Shown here piece by piece: positions 1-8,720 of a stretch of 35,484 nt of DNA; the first letter of the stretch is position 1; the number at the start of each line of letters is the position of its first letter. The stretch is taken from positions 1-35,484 of the forward strand of contig JAUZRU010000014.1 of assembly GCA_030950185.1 (NCBI GenBank). Direction: 5' to 3'. Below the pieces are notes generated by a model. That model was not told the origin of the DNA, did no database searches, and saw nothing but the letters and a program-made list of their open reading frames with translations. The DNA comes from Paracoccaceae bacterium (lineage in GTDB: Bacteria; Pseudomonadota; Alphaproteobacteria; Rhodobacterales; Rhodobacteraceae). The position numbers and the translations under genes are program-made.

Positions 1-1
1 G

Positions 2-976
2 CTCTGGCGGGAATCGCCCGAGCACCAGCGTGTGGAGGTCTATGTCAGCTTCGGCGACTCCTCGCTTGTCATCCGTGACAAACACGAAGAACCCCTGTCG
101 CACTGGTCCCTGCCCGCCATTCACCGCGTCAACCCCGGCAAAACCCCCGCTGTGTTTTCGCCAACGGCCGAAATGGTCGAAACGCTGGAACTTGACGACG
201 AGATCATGGTCGATGCGATCGAGACCGTGCGCCGCGCCATCCGCAAGAAACGCCCGCGTCCAGGCAGGCTGCGCCTTGCGGTCTTTGCGGCAATTACCGC
301 GCTGATCCTGGCGGGCATCACGTTCTGGCTGCCGGATGCGCTGGCCCGACATACGGCACAGGTCGTGCCTTTCGAGACGCGCAAGCAGATCGGCGAGGCC
401 GCCCTTGCCCGAATGATCAGACTGACGGGGAAAACCTGTTCAACCCCCGAAGGCGAAAAGGCCCTGAGGGCGTTTGAAAAGCGGCTGCTGGGCGACCCGC
501 GGGGACGCATCGCGATCTTGCGGGACGGGATCGCACGCAGCATATCGCTTCCGGGCGGTCTGATCCTGCTGAACCGGTCCCTGGTCGAGGATTACGACCA
601 ACCCGAAGTGGCTGCCAGCTATGTGATGATCGAACTCTTGCGTCGCCAAAAGGAAGACCCGCTGTTGTATCTGCTGGAAGAGGCCGGCGTGATGGCAAGC
701 CTGCGACTGCTGACCACCGGCCATTTCCGGGCAGATACGCTTGATGAATATGTGGGCGAAATCCTGACGCGGCAACAACCGCTTCCGCCAACAGACCAGC
801 TGATCACGGCATTTGCCCAGGCGGGTTTTCCCAGCTCGCCACTGGCTTATGCGCTGGACATCACCGGCGAAACCACCCTGCCGCTGATCGAGGCCGACCC
901 GTTCAGGAACAAGACATACAAGCCAATACTCAAGGACAGCAACTGGCTGGCCCTTCAGGCAATCTGCGAAAATTGA
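2..976 (+). CDS. M48 peptidase-like membrane protein, catalytic motif lost (5' partial)
   Basis: The reading frame is open from the first bases of the window, so the true start lies upstream; the GTG at 32 is only an internal codon. Visible are an N-terminal soluble domain, one membrane segment (about 20 hydrophobic residues around LAVFAAITALILAGITFWL) and a C-terminal region that follows the layout of bacterial M48 metalloproteases of the Rhodobacteraceae, including the stretch SISLPGGLILLNRSLVEDYD and the closing part YALDITGETTLPLIEADP. Where active members have HExxH this protein reads VMIELLRR: the glutamate may remain but both zinc histidines are gone. I infer a non-catalytic homologue. 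It converges on lolD with a 19-base gap and no terminator. The family assignment is by eye and moderately sure. Confidence 0.6.
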   Translation, partial: LWRESPEHQRVEVYVSFGDSSLVIRDKHEEPLSHWSLPAIHRVNPGKTPAVFSPTAEMVETLELDDEIMVDAIETVRRAIRKKRPRPGRLRLAVFAAITALILAGITFWLPDALARHTAQVVPFETRKQIGEAALARMIRLTGKTCSTPEGEKALRAFEKRLLGDPRGRIAILRDGIARSISLPGGLILLNRSLVEDYDQPEVAASYVMIELLRRQKEDPLLYLLEEAGVMASLRLLTTGHFRADTLDEYVGEILTRQQPLPPTDQLITAFAQAGFPSSPLAYALDITGETTLPLIEADPFRNKTYKPILKDSNWLALQAICEN

Positions 977-995
977 TCTTCAACCCCCGGGATCT

Positions 996-1679
996 TCAAC
1001 CCTGGGTCAGATATCCGGCACCCAGATGCACGATCCGGTCCATCTTGGCGGCAAGCTGCATGTTGTGCGTGGCGACAAGGGCCGCCAGTCCGGTTTCCCG
1101 CACCAGGGCGGTCATGACGCCGAAAACCTGCGCAGCAGTTTCGGTGTCAAGGTTGCCCGTGGGCTCGTCTGCCAGCAACAGCCGCGGACTATTGGCAAGT
1201 GCCCGACAAAAGGCAACGCGCTGCTGTTCGCCCCCCGACATCTCGGCGGGGCGGTGATCCTCGCGCTCGGACAGGCCGACACGCTGCAACAGCGCCCGCG
1301 CACGATTCATGGCCGCTGACCTGTGCACCGCGTTGGCCAGCTGCGGCAGCATGACGTTTTCCAGCGCCGTGAATTCGGGCAGCAGGTGGTGGAACTGATA
1401 GACAAACCCGATTTCCTGACGGCGCGCCGCCGTCCGACGCCGGTCACTGCGGCGGCTCATGGCATGCCCGTTCAGCACAACCTCGCCGGAATCGGGGGTA
1501 TCCAACAGCCCGGCAATATGCAGCAAGGTCGATTTCCCCGCCCCCGACGGCGCAACCAGGGCAACCATCTCGCCCTGGGCCAAGGTCAGATCGACACCGC
1601 GCAGAACCTCGACCGCATTTGGCTGCCCCTTGTTATAGGTCTTGGCGATGGCGTTCAGTTCCAGCACGGGGTCACTCAT
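996..1679 (-). CDS. lolD: Lipoprotein-releasing ABC transporter ATPase LolD
   Basis: ATP-binding subunit that powers release of outer-membrane lipoproteins from the inner membrane to the LolA carrier. The 227-residue length is normal. Walker A is APSGAGKST at residues 43-51 (first glycine replaced by alanine), the signature is SGGEQQ, Walker B is LLLADEP followed by TGNLD, and the switch histidine lies in ATHN. The ATG start overlaps the end of the upstream permease gene by 8 bases, which points to translational coupling and to one LolCE-LolD complex. A generic MacB-type ATPase is the alternative, but pairing with a LolC/E permease makes LolD the better name. Confidence 0.9.
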   Translation of the reverse strand: MSDPVLELNAIAKTYNKGQPNAVEVLRGVDLTLAQGEMVALVAPSGAGKSTLLHIAGLLDTPDSGEVVLNGHAMSRRSDRRRTAARRQEIGFVYQFHHLLPEFTALENVMLPQLANAVHRSAAMNRARALLQRVGLSEREDHRPAEMSGGEQQRVAFCRALANSPRLLLADEPTGNLDTETAAQVFGVMTALVRETGLAALVATHNMQLAAKMDRIVHLGAGYLTQG

Positions 1680-2958
1680 AGCGCAAGGCCTCGACCGGGT
1701 TCATCCGTGCGGCTCGACGCGCCGGAAAGATGGTTGCGACAAAGGAAAGGGTCAGGGAAAGGGCGACGGCGCGAATGACATCCCACGCCTCAAGCCGCGC
1801 CGGAAGTTGGGAAAGATAGCGCACCGAGGGATCCCAGGCGTTGCCCCCCAGCATCCAGTTCACAAACCCGAAGATCGGATCGATATAGATGGCAAACAGG
1901 CTGCCCAGAACCACGCCCAGAATGGTGCCGATGATCCCGATCGAGGCGCCAACGATGAAAAACACCCGCAGGATCGACCCCTCGCTCAGCCCCATGGTGC
2001 GCAGGATGCCGATGGCCGGGCCCTTGTTGCGCACCAGCATGATCAGCCCGGAAACGATATTCATGGTGGCAATCAGCACAAGGATCGACAGGATGATGAA
2101 CATCACATTGTCTTCGGTCTTGAGCGCGTTCAGAAACGCCCCCGAGGAATCCCACCATGTCCAGGTGATGGCCCGCTCGCCAAAGGCCTTGCGCAGCGCC
2201 GGCAGATAGCGGTCGATCTTTTCCGGCTGGGCCACGTTGATTTCGATCTCGTCGGCAAAACCCTCGCGGTTGAAAAAGCTTTGCGCCTCGGCAAAGGGCA
2301 TGTAGATGCGCGTCCGGTCGATATCCCACCGTCCGACGCTGAAGATATAGACGACCCTGTAGCTCTTGACCCTGGGCACGGTGCCAAAGGCCGTCTTTAC
2401 CCCATCAGGGGAAATCAGCTTGATCCGGTCGCCCACCCCGACACCCAGCTCGCGCGCGACACCCGAACCGATGGAAACCCCCTTGTTGAAATCGCCAATG
2501 TCGCCAAGGCTGCTTTCGGGATGCACGAACAGGGGCAGCGTCTGCATGTCGTCAAGGCGCTCGCCGTAAACCTCGACGCCCGCGTTGCGCCCATTGGCCG
2601 AGGCCATCAGCTGTCCGCGAATGACAGGGGCCGCCCGCACGACACCGGGCACCTGCCGGATTCGCGCGACCTTGGCGGTGTAATCCCGCACCATCCGAGA
2701 CAGCTGGCCGCCTGGCGTGCGCCAACTGGCCGTCTGGATCGAGACATGCGCATTGGCACCAAGGATGGTCTTGACGAATTCATAGCGAAACCCTGATCTC
2801 ACCGCCAAGGTCGCGACAAGCGCAAACACGGCCAGTGTGACGCCAACCAGCGAAATGACCGTCATCACGCTGACCCCGCCCTCGCGGCGCCGCGCGCGCA
2901 GATAGCGCCAGGCAATCAGCCATTCAAAGGCGGCAAAGGGGATGGTGCGGTTGTTCAA
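1672..2958 (-). CDS. lolC: Lipoprotein-releasing ABC transporter permease (LolC/LolE/LolF type)
   Basis: Inner-membrane permease of the lipoprotein release system. From the proposed start it has 428 residues, normal for LolC/E. An N-terminal amphipathic part with [12 protein letters not shown] precedes a first membrane helix ([20 protein letters not shown]), then a large periplasmic domain, then three C-terminal helices (near [39 protein letters not shown] and [20 protein letters not shown]) and the typical ending [13 protein letters not shown] choose the TTG at 2958 because GGAG sits 7 bases before it and [20 protein letters not shown] is where family similarity begins; the longer open frame runs backwards through a repeat. 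Only one permease gene is present, as expected for alphaproteobacteria that use a homodimeric LolF. It probably belongs to a proS-lolC-lolD group. Confidence 0.88.
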   Translation of the reverse strand: MNNRTIPFAAFEWLIAWRYLRARRREGGVSVMTVISLVGVTLAVFALVATLAVRSGFRYEFVKTILGANAHVSIQTASWRTPGGQLSRMVRDYTAKVARIRQVPGVVRAAPVIRGQLMASANGRNAGVEVYGERLDDMQTLPLFVHPESSLGDIGDFNKGVSIGSGVARELGVGVGDRIKLISPDGVKTAFGTVPRVKSYRVVYIFSVGRWDIDRTRIYMPFAEAQSFFNREGFADEIEINVAQPEKIDRYLPALRKAFGERAITWTWWDSSGAFLNALKTEDNVMFIILSILVLIATMNIVSGLIMLVRNKGPAIGILRTMGLSEGSILRVFFIVGASIGIIGTILGVVLGSLFAIYIDPIFGFVNWMLGGNAWDPSVRYLSQLPARLEAWDVIRAVALSLTLSFVATIFPARRAARMNPVEALRYE

Positions 2959-3076
2959 GCAATTGCTCCGGTGCGAATTCTCGCGGGCAAGGTGGACGGG
3001 TTCACGCCCATCGTCAAGCGTGCTGGCTTTCAAGACCGCGCGACCGGGCACAACACCGCCGCAAAGCCGCGTTTCC

Positions 3077-3182
3077 TTCTTCTTTGCCCAAATACTCCCG
3101 CCGGAGGCGCCTGCAATATCCGCTCGCGCAGGCGGGGGCTGTCTGCCCCCGCACCCCCGAGAGTATTGTCGCAAAGAAGAAA
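3077..3182. repeat. Dispersed intergenic palindromic repeat, copy 1
   Basis: Structured element of about 106 bases filling the gap between proS and lolC. The outer arms are TTCTTCTTTGCCCAAATACT (from 3077) and its near inverted partner starting GAGTATTGTCGCAAAGAAGA (3161-3182). Next to the left arm is CCCGCCGGAGGCG. Inside is a perfect 8-bp stem, GCGGGGGC (3132-3139) and GCCCCCGC (3145-3152), with the 5-base loop TGTCT. The block from the stem to the right arm is shared with copy 2 near 10.2 kb, read there on the other strand; the middle (about 3110-3130) is not. There is no coding content; long open frames through it are artefacts. Confidence 0.85.
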
Positions 3183-3192
3183 GGCCCGAGGA

Positions 3193-4533
3193 TCACAGCC
3201 CCGAATAGAGTTCCCCAAGCCGCGCGATCGCGTCAGCGGGTTTCAGTTCCTCGCTTTGCCCGGTCTTGCGGCTGGTCAGTTCGACCACCCCAGCCTTCAG
3301 GCCGCGCGGGCCGACGGTGATACGCCAGGGCAGACCGATCAGGTCCATGGTGGCAAACTTGGCGCCGGCGCGTTCTTCGCGGTCGTCATAGAGGGGTTCC
3401 AGCCCCGCGGCAGTCAGCTCGCGATAGAGCGATTCACAGGCAGCATCGGCGGCGCTGTCACCCTGTTTCAGGTTGACGATCCCCACCCTGAAGGGGGTAA
3501 CGGATTCGGGCCAGATGATGCCGCGATCGTCGTGAAAGGCCTCGATCAGCGCGCCGACGAGACGGCTGACGCCGATGCCGTGGCTGCCCATGTGAACCGG
3601 CACATGTTCGCCCTTGTCGTTGACGACGGTGGCCTTCATCGGCTCGGAATACTTGGTGCCGAAATAGAAGATCTGCCCGACCTCGATGGCGCGCGAGCTG
3701 CGGCGGCGTTCCTCGGGCACCTGTTGGTGGAACAGGGCCTCGTCATGGGTTTCATCGGTGCGGGCATAGGGGGTTGTCCATTCTTCGCGAATGGCGGCGC
3801 ATTGGGCGCGGTCATCATAATCGATGGCGCGCTCGCCCAGTTTCAGGTCGAGGATTGCGCTGTCATAGAATACTTCGGATTCGCCGGTATCGGCCAGCAC
3901 CAGGAATTCATGGGTATCGTCGCCGCCAATCGGGCCGCTGTCGGCACGCATCGGAATGGCCTTGAGGCCCATGCGCTCGTAAGTGCGCAGATAGCTGACC
4001 ATGTGGCGGTTATAGGCATGGATGGCGCTGTCGCGGTCGATGTCGAAATTGTAGCCGTCCTTCATGTAGAATTCGCGCCCGCGCATGACGCCGAAACGGG
4101 GGCGGATCTCGTCGCGGAACTTCCACTGGATGTGATACAGCGTCAGCGGCAGATCCTTGTAGGAGCGCACCGAGTTGCGGAAGATGTCGGTGATCAGCTC
4201 TTCGTTGGTGGGGCCATACAGCATGTCGCGGCCGTGGCGGTCGGTGATGCGCAGCATCTCGGGACCGTAGGCGTCATAACGCCCGCTTTCGCGCCACAGA
4301 TCGGCCGACTGCAAGGTGGGCATCAGCATCGGGATGTGGCCTGCGCGGATCTGTTCCTCGTGGACGATGTTTTCAAGGTTTCGCAGCACCTTGAAGCCCA
4401 GCGGCAACCAGGAATAGATGCCGGCGCTGGCCTGGCGGATCATGCCGGCGCGCAGCATCAGACGGTGGCTGACAATCTGTGCTTCGGCGGGGTTTTCCTT
4501 GAGAACGGGCAGAAAATAACGGGTCAGGCGCAT
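3193..4533 (-). CDS. proS: Proline--tRNA ligase, short alphaproteobacterial form
   Basis: Class II aminoacyl-tRNA synthetase that attaches proline to tRNA(Pro). At 446 residues it is much shorter than the E. coli type (about 570) because the editing (INS) domain between motifs 2 and 3 is missing. Seen in order: an N-terminal catalytic part with GPTNEE (about 107-112), motif 2 in [20 protein letters not shown] (about 137-156), a short linker, motif 3 in [17 protein letters not shown], and an anticodon-binding C-terminal domain starting near [11 protein letters not shown]. This short form is known for alphaproteobacteria, where clearing of mischarged tRNA depends on a separate protein. The ATG at 4533 has GGAG 10 bases upstream. 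lolC follows after the repeat. Confidence 0.95.
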   Translation of the reverse strand: MRLTRYFLPVLKENPAEAQIVSHRLMLRAGMIRQASAGIYSWLPLGFKVLRNLENIVHEEQIRAGHIPMLMPTLQSADLWRESGRYDAYGPEMLRITDRHGRDMLYGPTNEELITDIFRNSVRSYKDLPLTLYHIQWKFRDEIRPRFGVMRGREFYMKDGYNFDIDRDSAIHAYNRHMVSYLRTYERMGLKAIPMRADSGPIGGDDTHEFLVLADTGESEVFYDSAILDLKLGERAIDYDDRAQCAAIREEWTTPYARTDETHDEALFHQQVPEERRRSSRAIEVGQIFYFGTKYSEPMKATVVNDKGEHVPVHMGSHGIGVSRLVGALIEAFHDDRGIIWPESVTPFRVGIVNLKQGDSAADAACESLYRELTAAGLEPLYDDREERAGAKFATMDLIGLPWRITVGPRGLKAGVVELTSRKTGQSEELKPADAIARLGELYSGL

Positions 4534-4620
4534 GTGATGCGGGCTCCGGTCAAATGGTTGCTTGGCTGGCCATTCGTCTAGGGCATCATTGCCGCTTGGG
4601 CAAGCGTGCAGGGCCGCCAG

Positions 4621-5268
4621 TTACCACAAGACACCAAAGGTGATCAGCGCCTGTGCCTGCCAGTACAGTGCCCAGACGACAAAGGGTGTGACCCGGCGCA
4701 GGGGCGCATCCGGCGCAAGGCGGAATTTTTCAAGCGCCAAGATGCTGTCGGACAGGATAAACAGCGCCGCCCCAAGGGGGATGACCGCGTTGACGCCAGC
4801 CGGAGGCAAGGCGATCGCCGCCGCCCCCATTGCCAGCAGTGCCAGCATGTAAGCCGCCACCGGCAGGCGAAAAGACCCCAGGCCCGACCACAGCACGCGC
4901 ATCATCGCTAGGCCGAACAGCACCAACACCGCCAGCACCGGCCACCGCGCCCCGATCAGGGATGAATCCCCCAGATTCACGAAAAGCGGAATATAGGCCA
5001 GATGAGCCGCCAGAAAGGCGATCATTCCGCCCAGAAAGGCACGGTCGCCGTCACGCGACAAAAGCAGATCGCCCAGTGCCGACAGGGCCAGTGCCAGCAC
5101 CAGCAGGGGCGGGCCATTTACGCCATAGGCGAAAAGGGCCAACGCCCCGACCGCCAGTGTCTTGGTTGCACTCCGCAAACCGCTTGTGCCGGGGTGGCGG
5201 ATCATCCAGCCATAGGCCAGCGCCGCGCCAAGGGATACTGTCAGCAAAATGAAAAGAAAGCGCATCAT
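4621..5268 (-). CDS. YhhN/TMEM86-family integral membrane protein
   Basis: About 215 residues, almost all in hydrophobic helices (I count roughly eight), for example FLFILLTVSLGAALAYGWM, LLVLALALSALGDLLLS and VAAYMLALLAMGAAAIALP. The motif ALGDLLLS and a later LFILSDSILA carry the spaced acidic residues typical of the YhhN family, whose animal relatives are lysoplasmalogenases; the bacterial role is unsettled. The start is either ATG of ATGATG at 5268-5263; the first overlaps the stop of the upstream NuoE-NuoF gene as ATGA. No ribosome binding site is visible, so translation probably depends on the upstream gene. No link in function between the two proteins is obvious. Confidence 0.8.
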   Translation of the reverse strand: MMRFLFILLTVSLGAALAYGWMIRHPGTSGLRSATKTLAVGALALFAYGVNGPPLLVLALALSALGDLLLSRDGDRAFLGGMIAFLAAHLAYIPLFVNLGDSSLIGARWPVLAVLVLFGLAMMRVLWSGLGSFRLPVAAYMLALLAMGAAAIALPPAGVNAVIPLGAALFILSDSILALEKFRLAPDAPLRRVTPFVVWALYWQAQALITFGVLW

Positions 5269-6968
5269 CGGGTATCCGGGAAATGTTTCATCACAAGCCG
5301 AATCGGATTGGGCGCCGCCTGCCCCAACCCGCAGATCGAGGCGTCCTGCATCGCCTGACAAAGATCTTCCAGCAACTCCTGATCCCACGCTTCGGCCTGC
5401 ATCAGCTTGACGGCCTTTTCACAGCCCACCCTGCATGGGGTGCACTGGCCACAGCTTTCGCGTTCGAAAAACCGCAGCATGTTCAGCGCCGCAAGTCGCG
5501 GGTTGTCGTGATCCGACAACACCACCACCGCGGCCGAGCCGATGAATGTACCATGCGGCTGAAGCGTGTCGAAATCCAGCGGAATGTCGTCCATGCAGGC
5601 AGGCAACAGGCCCGAACTGGGGCCGCCGGGCTGATATGCGGTAAATTGGTGGCCCTCGATCATGCCGCCAGCGCGCGCAACAAGCTGGCGGATTGTCTGG
5701 CCAGCGGGCGCGATGACGACGCCGGGCTTGCGCACGCGCCCCGACACCGAATAGGCGCGCATCCCCTTGCGGCCGTTGGCGCCCTGGCCCGCAAAGACCT
5801 GTGCGCCTTCGCGCAGGATGCGGGCAACCCAGTGGAGCGTCTCGACATTGTGGACCAGCGTCGGACGGCCGAACAGCCCGACCTCGGCCACATAGGGCGG
5901 GCGGTGGCGGGGAAGGCCGCGCTTGCCCTCGATGCTTTCGATCATGGCGCTTTCCTCGCCACAGATATAGGCACCGGCCCCGCGGCGAAGCTCGATATGG
6001 CCGGGGGCGGTGATGCCGGCATCTTCGATCGCTGCGATCTCGGCCAGAAGTATCTCGCGCACGGCCGCATATTCATCGCGCAGATAGATGAAACACCTAT
6101 CCGCCTCGATCACGTGGGCCGCAATCAGCATCCCCTCCAGAAACAGATGCGGTTGGGTTTCCATGAAATGGCGATCCTTGAAGGTGCCCGGCTCGCCCTC
6201 GTCGGCATTGACCGCCAGATAGCGCGGCGCCGGGTTCGCGCGCACATATTCCCATTTTCGCCCGGTCGGGAAACCAGCGCCACCCATGCCACGCAGCCCG
6301 CTGTTCAGGATTTCCTCCTGCACCTCATCGCGTGTCCTTTCACCCACCCGCAACGCCTCCAGAACCCTGTAACCGCCTCCGGCACGATAGGACTCCAGCG
6401 TTTCATACCGGGGGATCACCGGGCGGGTCTGGCCGGCGCGCGCCGCGGCAAGCACCCCGTCGGCGGTGGCATGATCGATCTGGTTGTGACCGACCTCGGC
6501 AACCGGGGCCTTGTCGCAACCCCCCATGCAAGGCGCACGAACGATACGCATTTGCGCCGGGTCAGCCCCCTTCATCAGCGCGTCGATCAGCGCCTGCGCA
6601 CCCGCCATTTCACATGACAGGCTGTCACATACGCGTATTGTCACCGGCGGTGGCGGGGTCTCGCCCTCTTTCACGATATCGAAATGGGCGTAAAAGCTGG
6701 CGACCTCATACAGCTCGACCTGGCTGAGGCGCAGTTCCTCGGCAAGGGCGCGCAGATGGGCGGCCGACAGGTGGCCATGGCGGTCTTGAATCAGATGCAG
6801 ATATTCGATCACCAGGTCCCGCCTGCGGGGGCGATCCCCCAGCAGCGCACGGATATCGGCCAGCGCCTCGTCAACAAGCTGGCGCCCCTTGGGAAAAGCC
6901 CGCCCCTTGCCGCGGCCCTGTTTCCAGGCGGTAGTTGTCGTCTTGCCCTGATCGTTGTCAGCCATCAT
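5265..6968 (-). CDS. NuoE-NuoF fusion: NADH-binding diaphorase subunit of a formate dehydrogenase-like or related enzyme
   Basis: A 567-residue flavoprotein joining two modules that are separate in complex I. Residues 1-180 are NuoE-like (thioredoxin fold) with four [2Fe-2S] cysteines: C114 and C119 (CDSLSC), C147 and C151 (CMGGC). Residues 190-567 are NuoF-like: FMN/NADH region GLRGMGGAGFPTGRKW, acidic motif ADEGEPGTFKDR, GAGAYICGEESAM, an SLBB part, and a [4Fe-4S] site with C506, C509, C512 (SCGQCTPC) and C546. Such fusions serve as beta subunits of NAD-dependent formate dehydrogenases or hydrogenases. No molybdenum or catalytic subunit lies downstream here; the next gene is the coupled YhhN protein. 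The ATG at 6968 follows AGGA by 5 bases; ATG 6965 is equally possible. Confidence 0.85.
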   Translation of the reverse strand: MMADNDQGKTTTTAWKQGRGKGRAFPKGRQLVDEALADIRALLGDRPRRRDLVIEYLHLIQDRHGHLSAAHLRALAEELRLSQVELYEVASFYAHFDIVKEGETPPPPVTIRVCDSLSCEMAGAQALIDALMKGADPAQMRIVRAPCMGGCDKAPVAEVGHNQIDHATADGVLAAARAGQTRPVIPRYETLESYRAGGGYRVLEALRVGERTRDEVQEEILNSGLRGMGGAGFPTGRKWEYVRANPAPRYLAVNADEGEPGTFKDRHFMETQPHLFLEGMLIAAHVIEADRCFIYLRDEYAAVREILLAEIAAIEDAGITAPGHIELRRGAGAYICGEESAMIESIEGKRGLPRHRPPYVAEVGLFGRPTLVHNVETLHWVARILREGAQVFAGQGANGRKGMRAYSVSGRVRKPGVVIAPAGQTIRQLVARAGGMIEGHQFTAYQPGGPSSGLLPACMDDIPLDFDTLQPHGTFIGSAAVVVLSDHDNPRLAALNMLRFFERESCGQCTPCRVGCEKAVKLMQAEAWDQELLEDLCQAMQDASICGLGQAAPNPIRLVMKHFPDTR

Positions 6969-7160
6969 TCCGTTCCTGCACGATGCCACATCTCTTCCAA
7001 CCGATACCCCTGAACGCACCCATCGCCCCGCAAGAATGCGACCCCTGAACCGCGCCCAGCGCACATGGTTGCCCGAGTATCGGAAGATTTAGCATCCATT
7101 GCCAGCGATCCGTCAGAGAATTTCCACGATTAGGCCCCAATACCCGTATATATTTGAAGA

Positions 7161-8228
7161 ATGACACAAGAGGTGGAAACAACCCACACCGCATTGCGAC
7201 TGTTTCTGGGAATCACGCCGCTGCTTGCACTGCCCCTGCTGGTGGCGGCTGCACTATGGGGCGGTGTGTGGACATGCGCGCCGCTGCTCTATCTGACCGC
7301 TTTTGCCGCCCTGCTGGACAGGGTGTTCCCGACCAGCGGTGAAGCCCCGGTTTCCCATGTTTTCGGCCTTTCGGTGCCGATGCTCCTTGGGCTTGCGCAT
7401 TTTGTCATTCTGCCTTTGGCGACGGTTTCCGTTGCATCATGGCCTATGGCGCCGTGGGAACGCGCCTTTCTGTTCCTGTCCTTTGCGGTCTTCTTCGGCA
7501 AGGTCGGCATGGCCAATGCGCATGAGCTGATCCACCGCAAGGGGGTGCTGCGCCCCGCCCTCGGCCGCTGGATCCTTGTGTCGATGCTGTTCGGCCATCA
7601 TGCCAGCGCCCATCCGGCCGTGCACCACCGATATGTCGCTACCCCGCGCGACCCCAATTCCGCGCGCCTGAACGAAGGCTTCTGGCACTTTTTCCTTCGC
7701 GCCTGGCAGGGCTCTTTTCGCGCGGGGCTGAAAGTCGAAATCGCGCGCCTTTCACAGCGGGGAAAGCCCGCATTGCACCCGTCCAACCCCTATGTGACCT
7801 ACATCCTCGGGGCGATTGCCACGCTTGCGCTGGCCGGCCAGCTTGCCGGCATTCGTGGTATGGCCGTCCTGCTGGGCTATGCCGGTTTTGCGCAGAGCTT
7901 TCTGTTGCTCAGCGATTATGTGCAGCACTACGGGTTGCGCCGCAGGCAGTTTGAGGACGGCTCGTTCGAGGCGGTATCGGATCGTCATTCATGGAACGCC
8001 CGACAGGCCTTTTCCGGCGCCATGATGCTGAACGCCCCACTGCATTCGATGCATCACACGCGCCCGTCGCTCAGCCATGACCAGCTCGGTCTGCCCGATC
8101 GTTCTCAGGCCCCCTTTCTGCCTGCGTCCCTGCCGGTGATGTCAGGCATCGCCCTGTTCCCGCCGCTGTGGAAACGCATCATGAACCCACGGGTTGCCGC
8201 CTGGGAAAAACGGGCGCGGGTTCATTGA
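7161..8228 (+). CDS. Divergent AlkB-like membrane diiron hydroxylase
   Basis: A 355-residue membrane protein of the alkane 1-monooxygenase/fatty-acid desaturase superfamily. All nine iron-ligand histidines of AlkB can be placed: H121 and H125 (HELIH), H151, H155 and H156 (HPAVHH), H256 (QHYGL), H295, H298 and H299 (HSMHH). The surroundings differ from true AlkB: DYVQHYGL replaces NYxEHYGL, and LNAPLHSMHH replaces LQRHxDHH. Four to six hydrophobic segments flank these boxes. Electrons would come from a rubredoxin or ferredoxin. The substrate is unknown; terminal hydroxylation of an alkyl chain or of a membrane lipid is an inference. The gene diverges from the NuoEF unit across 192 bases. The ATG is weakly supported, with only GAAGA in front. 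Confidence 0.82.
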   Translation: MTQEVETTHTALRLFLGITPLLALPLLVAAALWGGVWTCAPLLYLTAFAALLDRVFPTSGEAPVSHVFGLSVPMLLGLAHFVILPLATVSVASWPMAPWERAFLFLSFAVFFGKVGMANAHELIHRKGVLRPALGRWILVSMLFGHHASAHPAVHHRYVATPRDPNSARLNEGFWHFFLRAWQGSFRAGLKVEIARLSQRGKPALHPSNPYVTYILGAIATLALAGQLAGIRGMAVLLGYAGFAQSFLLLSDYVQHYGLRRRQFEDGSFEAVSDRHSWNARQAFSGAMMLNAPLHSMHHTRPSLSHDQLGLPDRSQAPFLPASLPVMSGIALFPPLWKRIMNPRVAAWEKRARVH

Positions 8229-8282
8229 ACGCACAAGTCGTGTTGCCGGAAAACCTGGCGACCATGCTATCATTTGCAGATC

Positions 8283-8693
8283 ATGAAAGCATATGCAGTG
8301 ATTCCTCTTTTGGCCTTTGCACTTTCACCGCCGGCGATTGCGGGTGAGGTCGAAACCGTCATGTCGCCCGGACAATTCCGCGCCTATGCCGAAAACCGAA
8401 CCCTTTACTTCGCCCAATCGGGCAAGCCCTACGGGGCCGAACAGTATCTGCCGGGCGACAGGTCGATATGGCGCTATGCCGATGGAAGCTGCAGCAAGGG
8501 GGTGTGGCATGCACGCGGTATGCAGATATGCTTTGTTTATGAGGGGGAGTCCGATGAACAATGCTGGATTTTCCTGAAAAAACCCGATGGCATTGCGGCG
8601 CGGGCAATGGGCCGCGAACCCGTAGAGGATCTGACGGTCATATGGAAAGACACCAGACCACTCCGGTGCAGCGCCCCCGATGTGGGGTCGTGA
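8283..8693 (+). CDS. Small secreted cysteine-containing protein of unknown function
   Basis: A 136-residue protein starting with a Sec signal peptide (MKAYAVIPLLAFALSPPAIA, probable cleavage after AIA). The mature part has four cysteines in two neighbourhoods (GSCSKGVW with MQICFVYE, and EQCWIFLK with LRCSAPD), which suggests two periplasmic disulfides, and many aromatic residues (YADGSC, CFVYEGE, CWIF). I do not recognise a named family with confidence. I use the ATG at 8283, since the signal peptide begins there; a TTG at 8274 would add three residues. No clear ribosome binding site. It follows the AlkB-like gene by 54 bases on the same strand and converges on xseA with a 27-base gap without hairpin. 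Confidence 0.65.
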   Translation: MKAYAVIPLLAFALSPPAIAGEVETVMSPGQFRAYAENRTLYFAQSGKPYGAEQYLPGDRSIWRYADGSCSKGVWHARGMQICFVYEGESDEQCWIFLKKPDGIAARAMGREPVEDLTVIWKDTRPLRCSAPDVGS

Positions 8694-8720
8694 TTTTTCG
8701 ACCCTGATGGCAGCATTGGC

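Noticed and set aside
975-1002. Direct repeat GATCTTCAACCC (975-986 and 991-1002) between the M48-like gene and lolD
   Set aside because: Two copies only, 16 bases apart, one of them inside the lolD end; most likely a small local duplication without function.
4585-4612. Short hairpin CGCTT/AAGCG between proS and the YhhN gene as a terminator
   Set aside because: Only 5 bp, and no T-rich run follows on the minus strand.
7141-7160. TATATATTT just before the AlkB-like gene as a -10 element
   Set aside because: No -35 at a suitable distance, and transcription would start on the start codon; kept out of the feature list.
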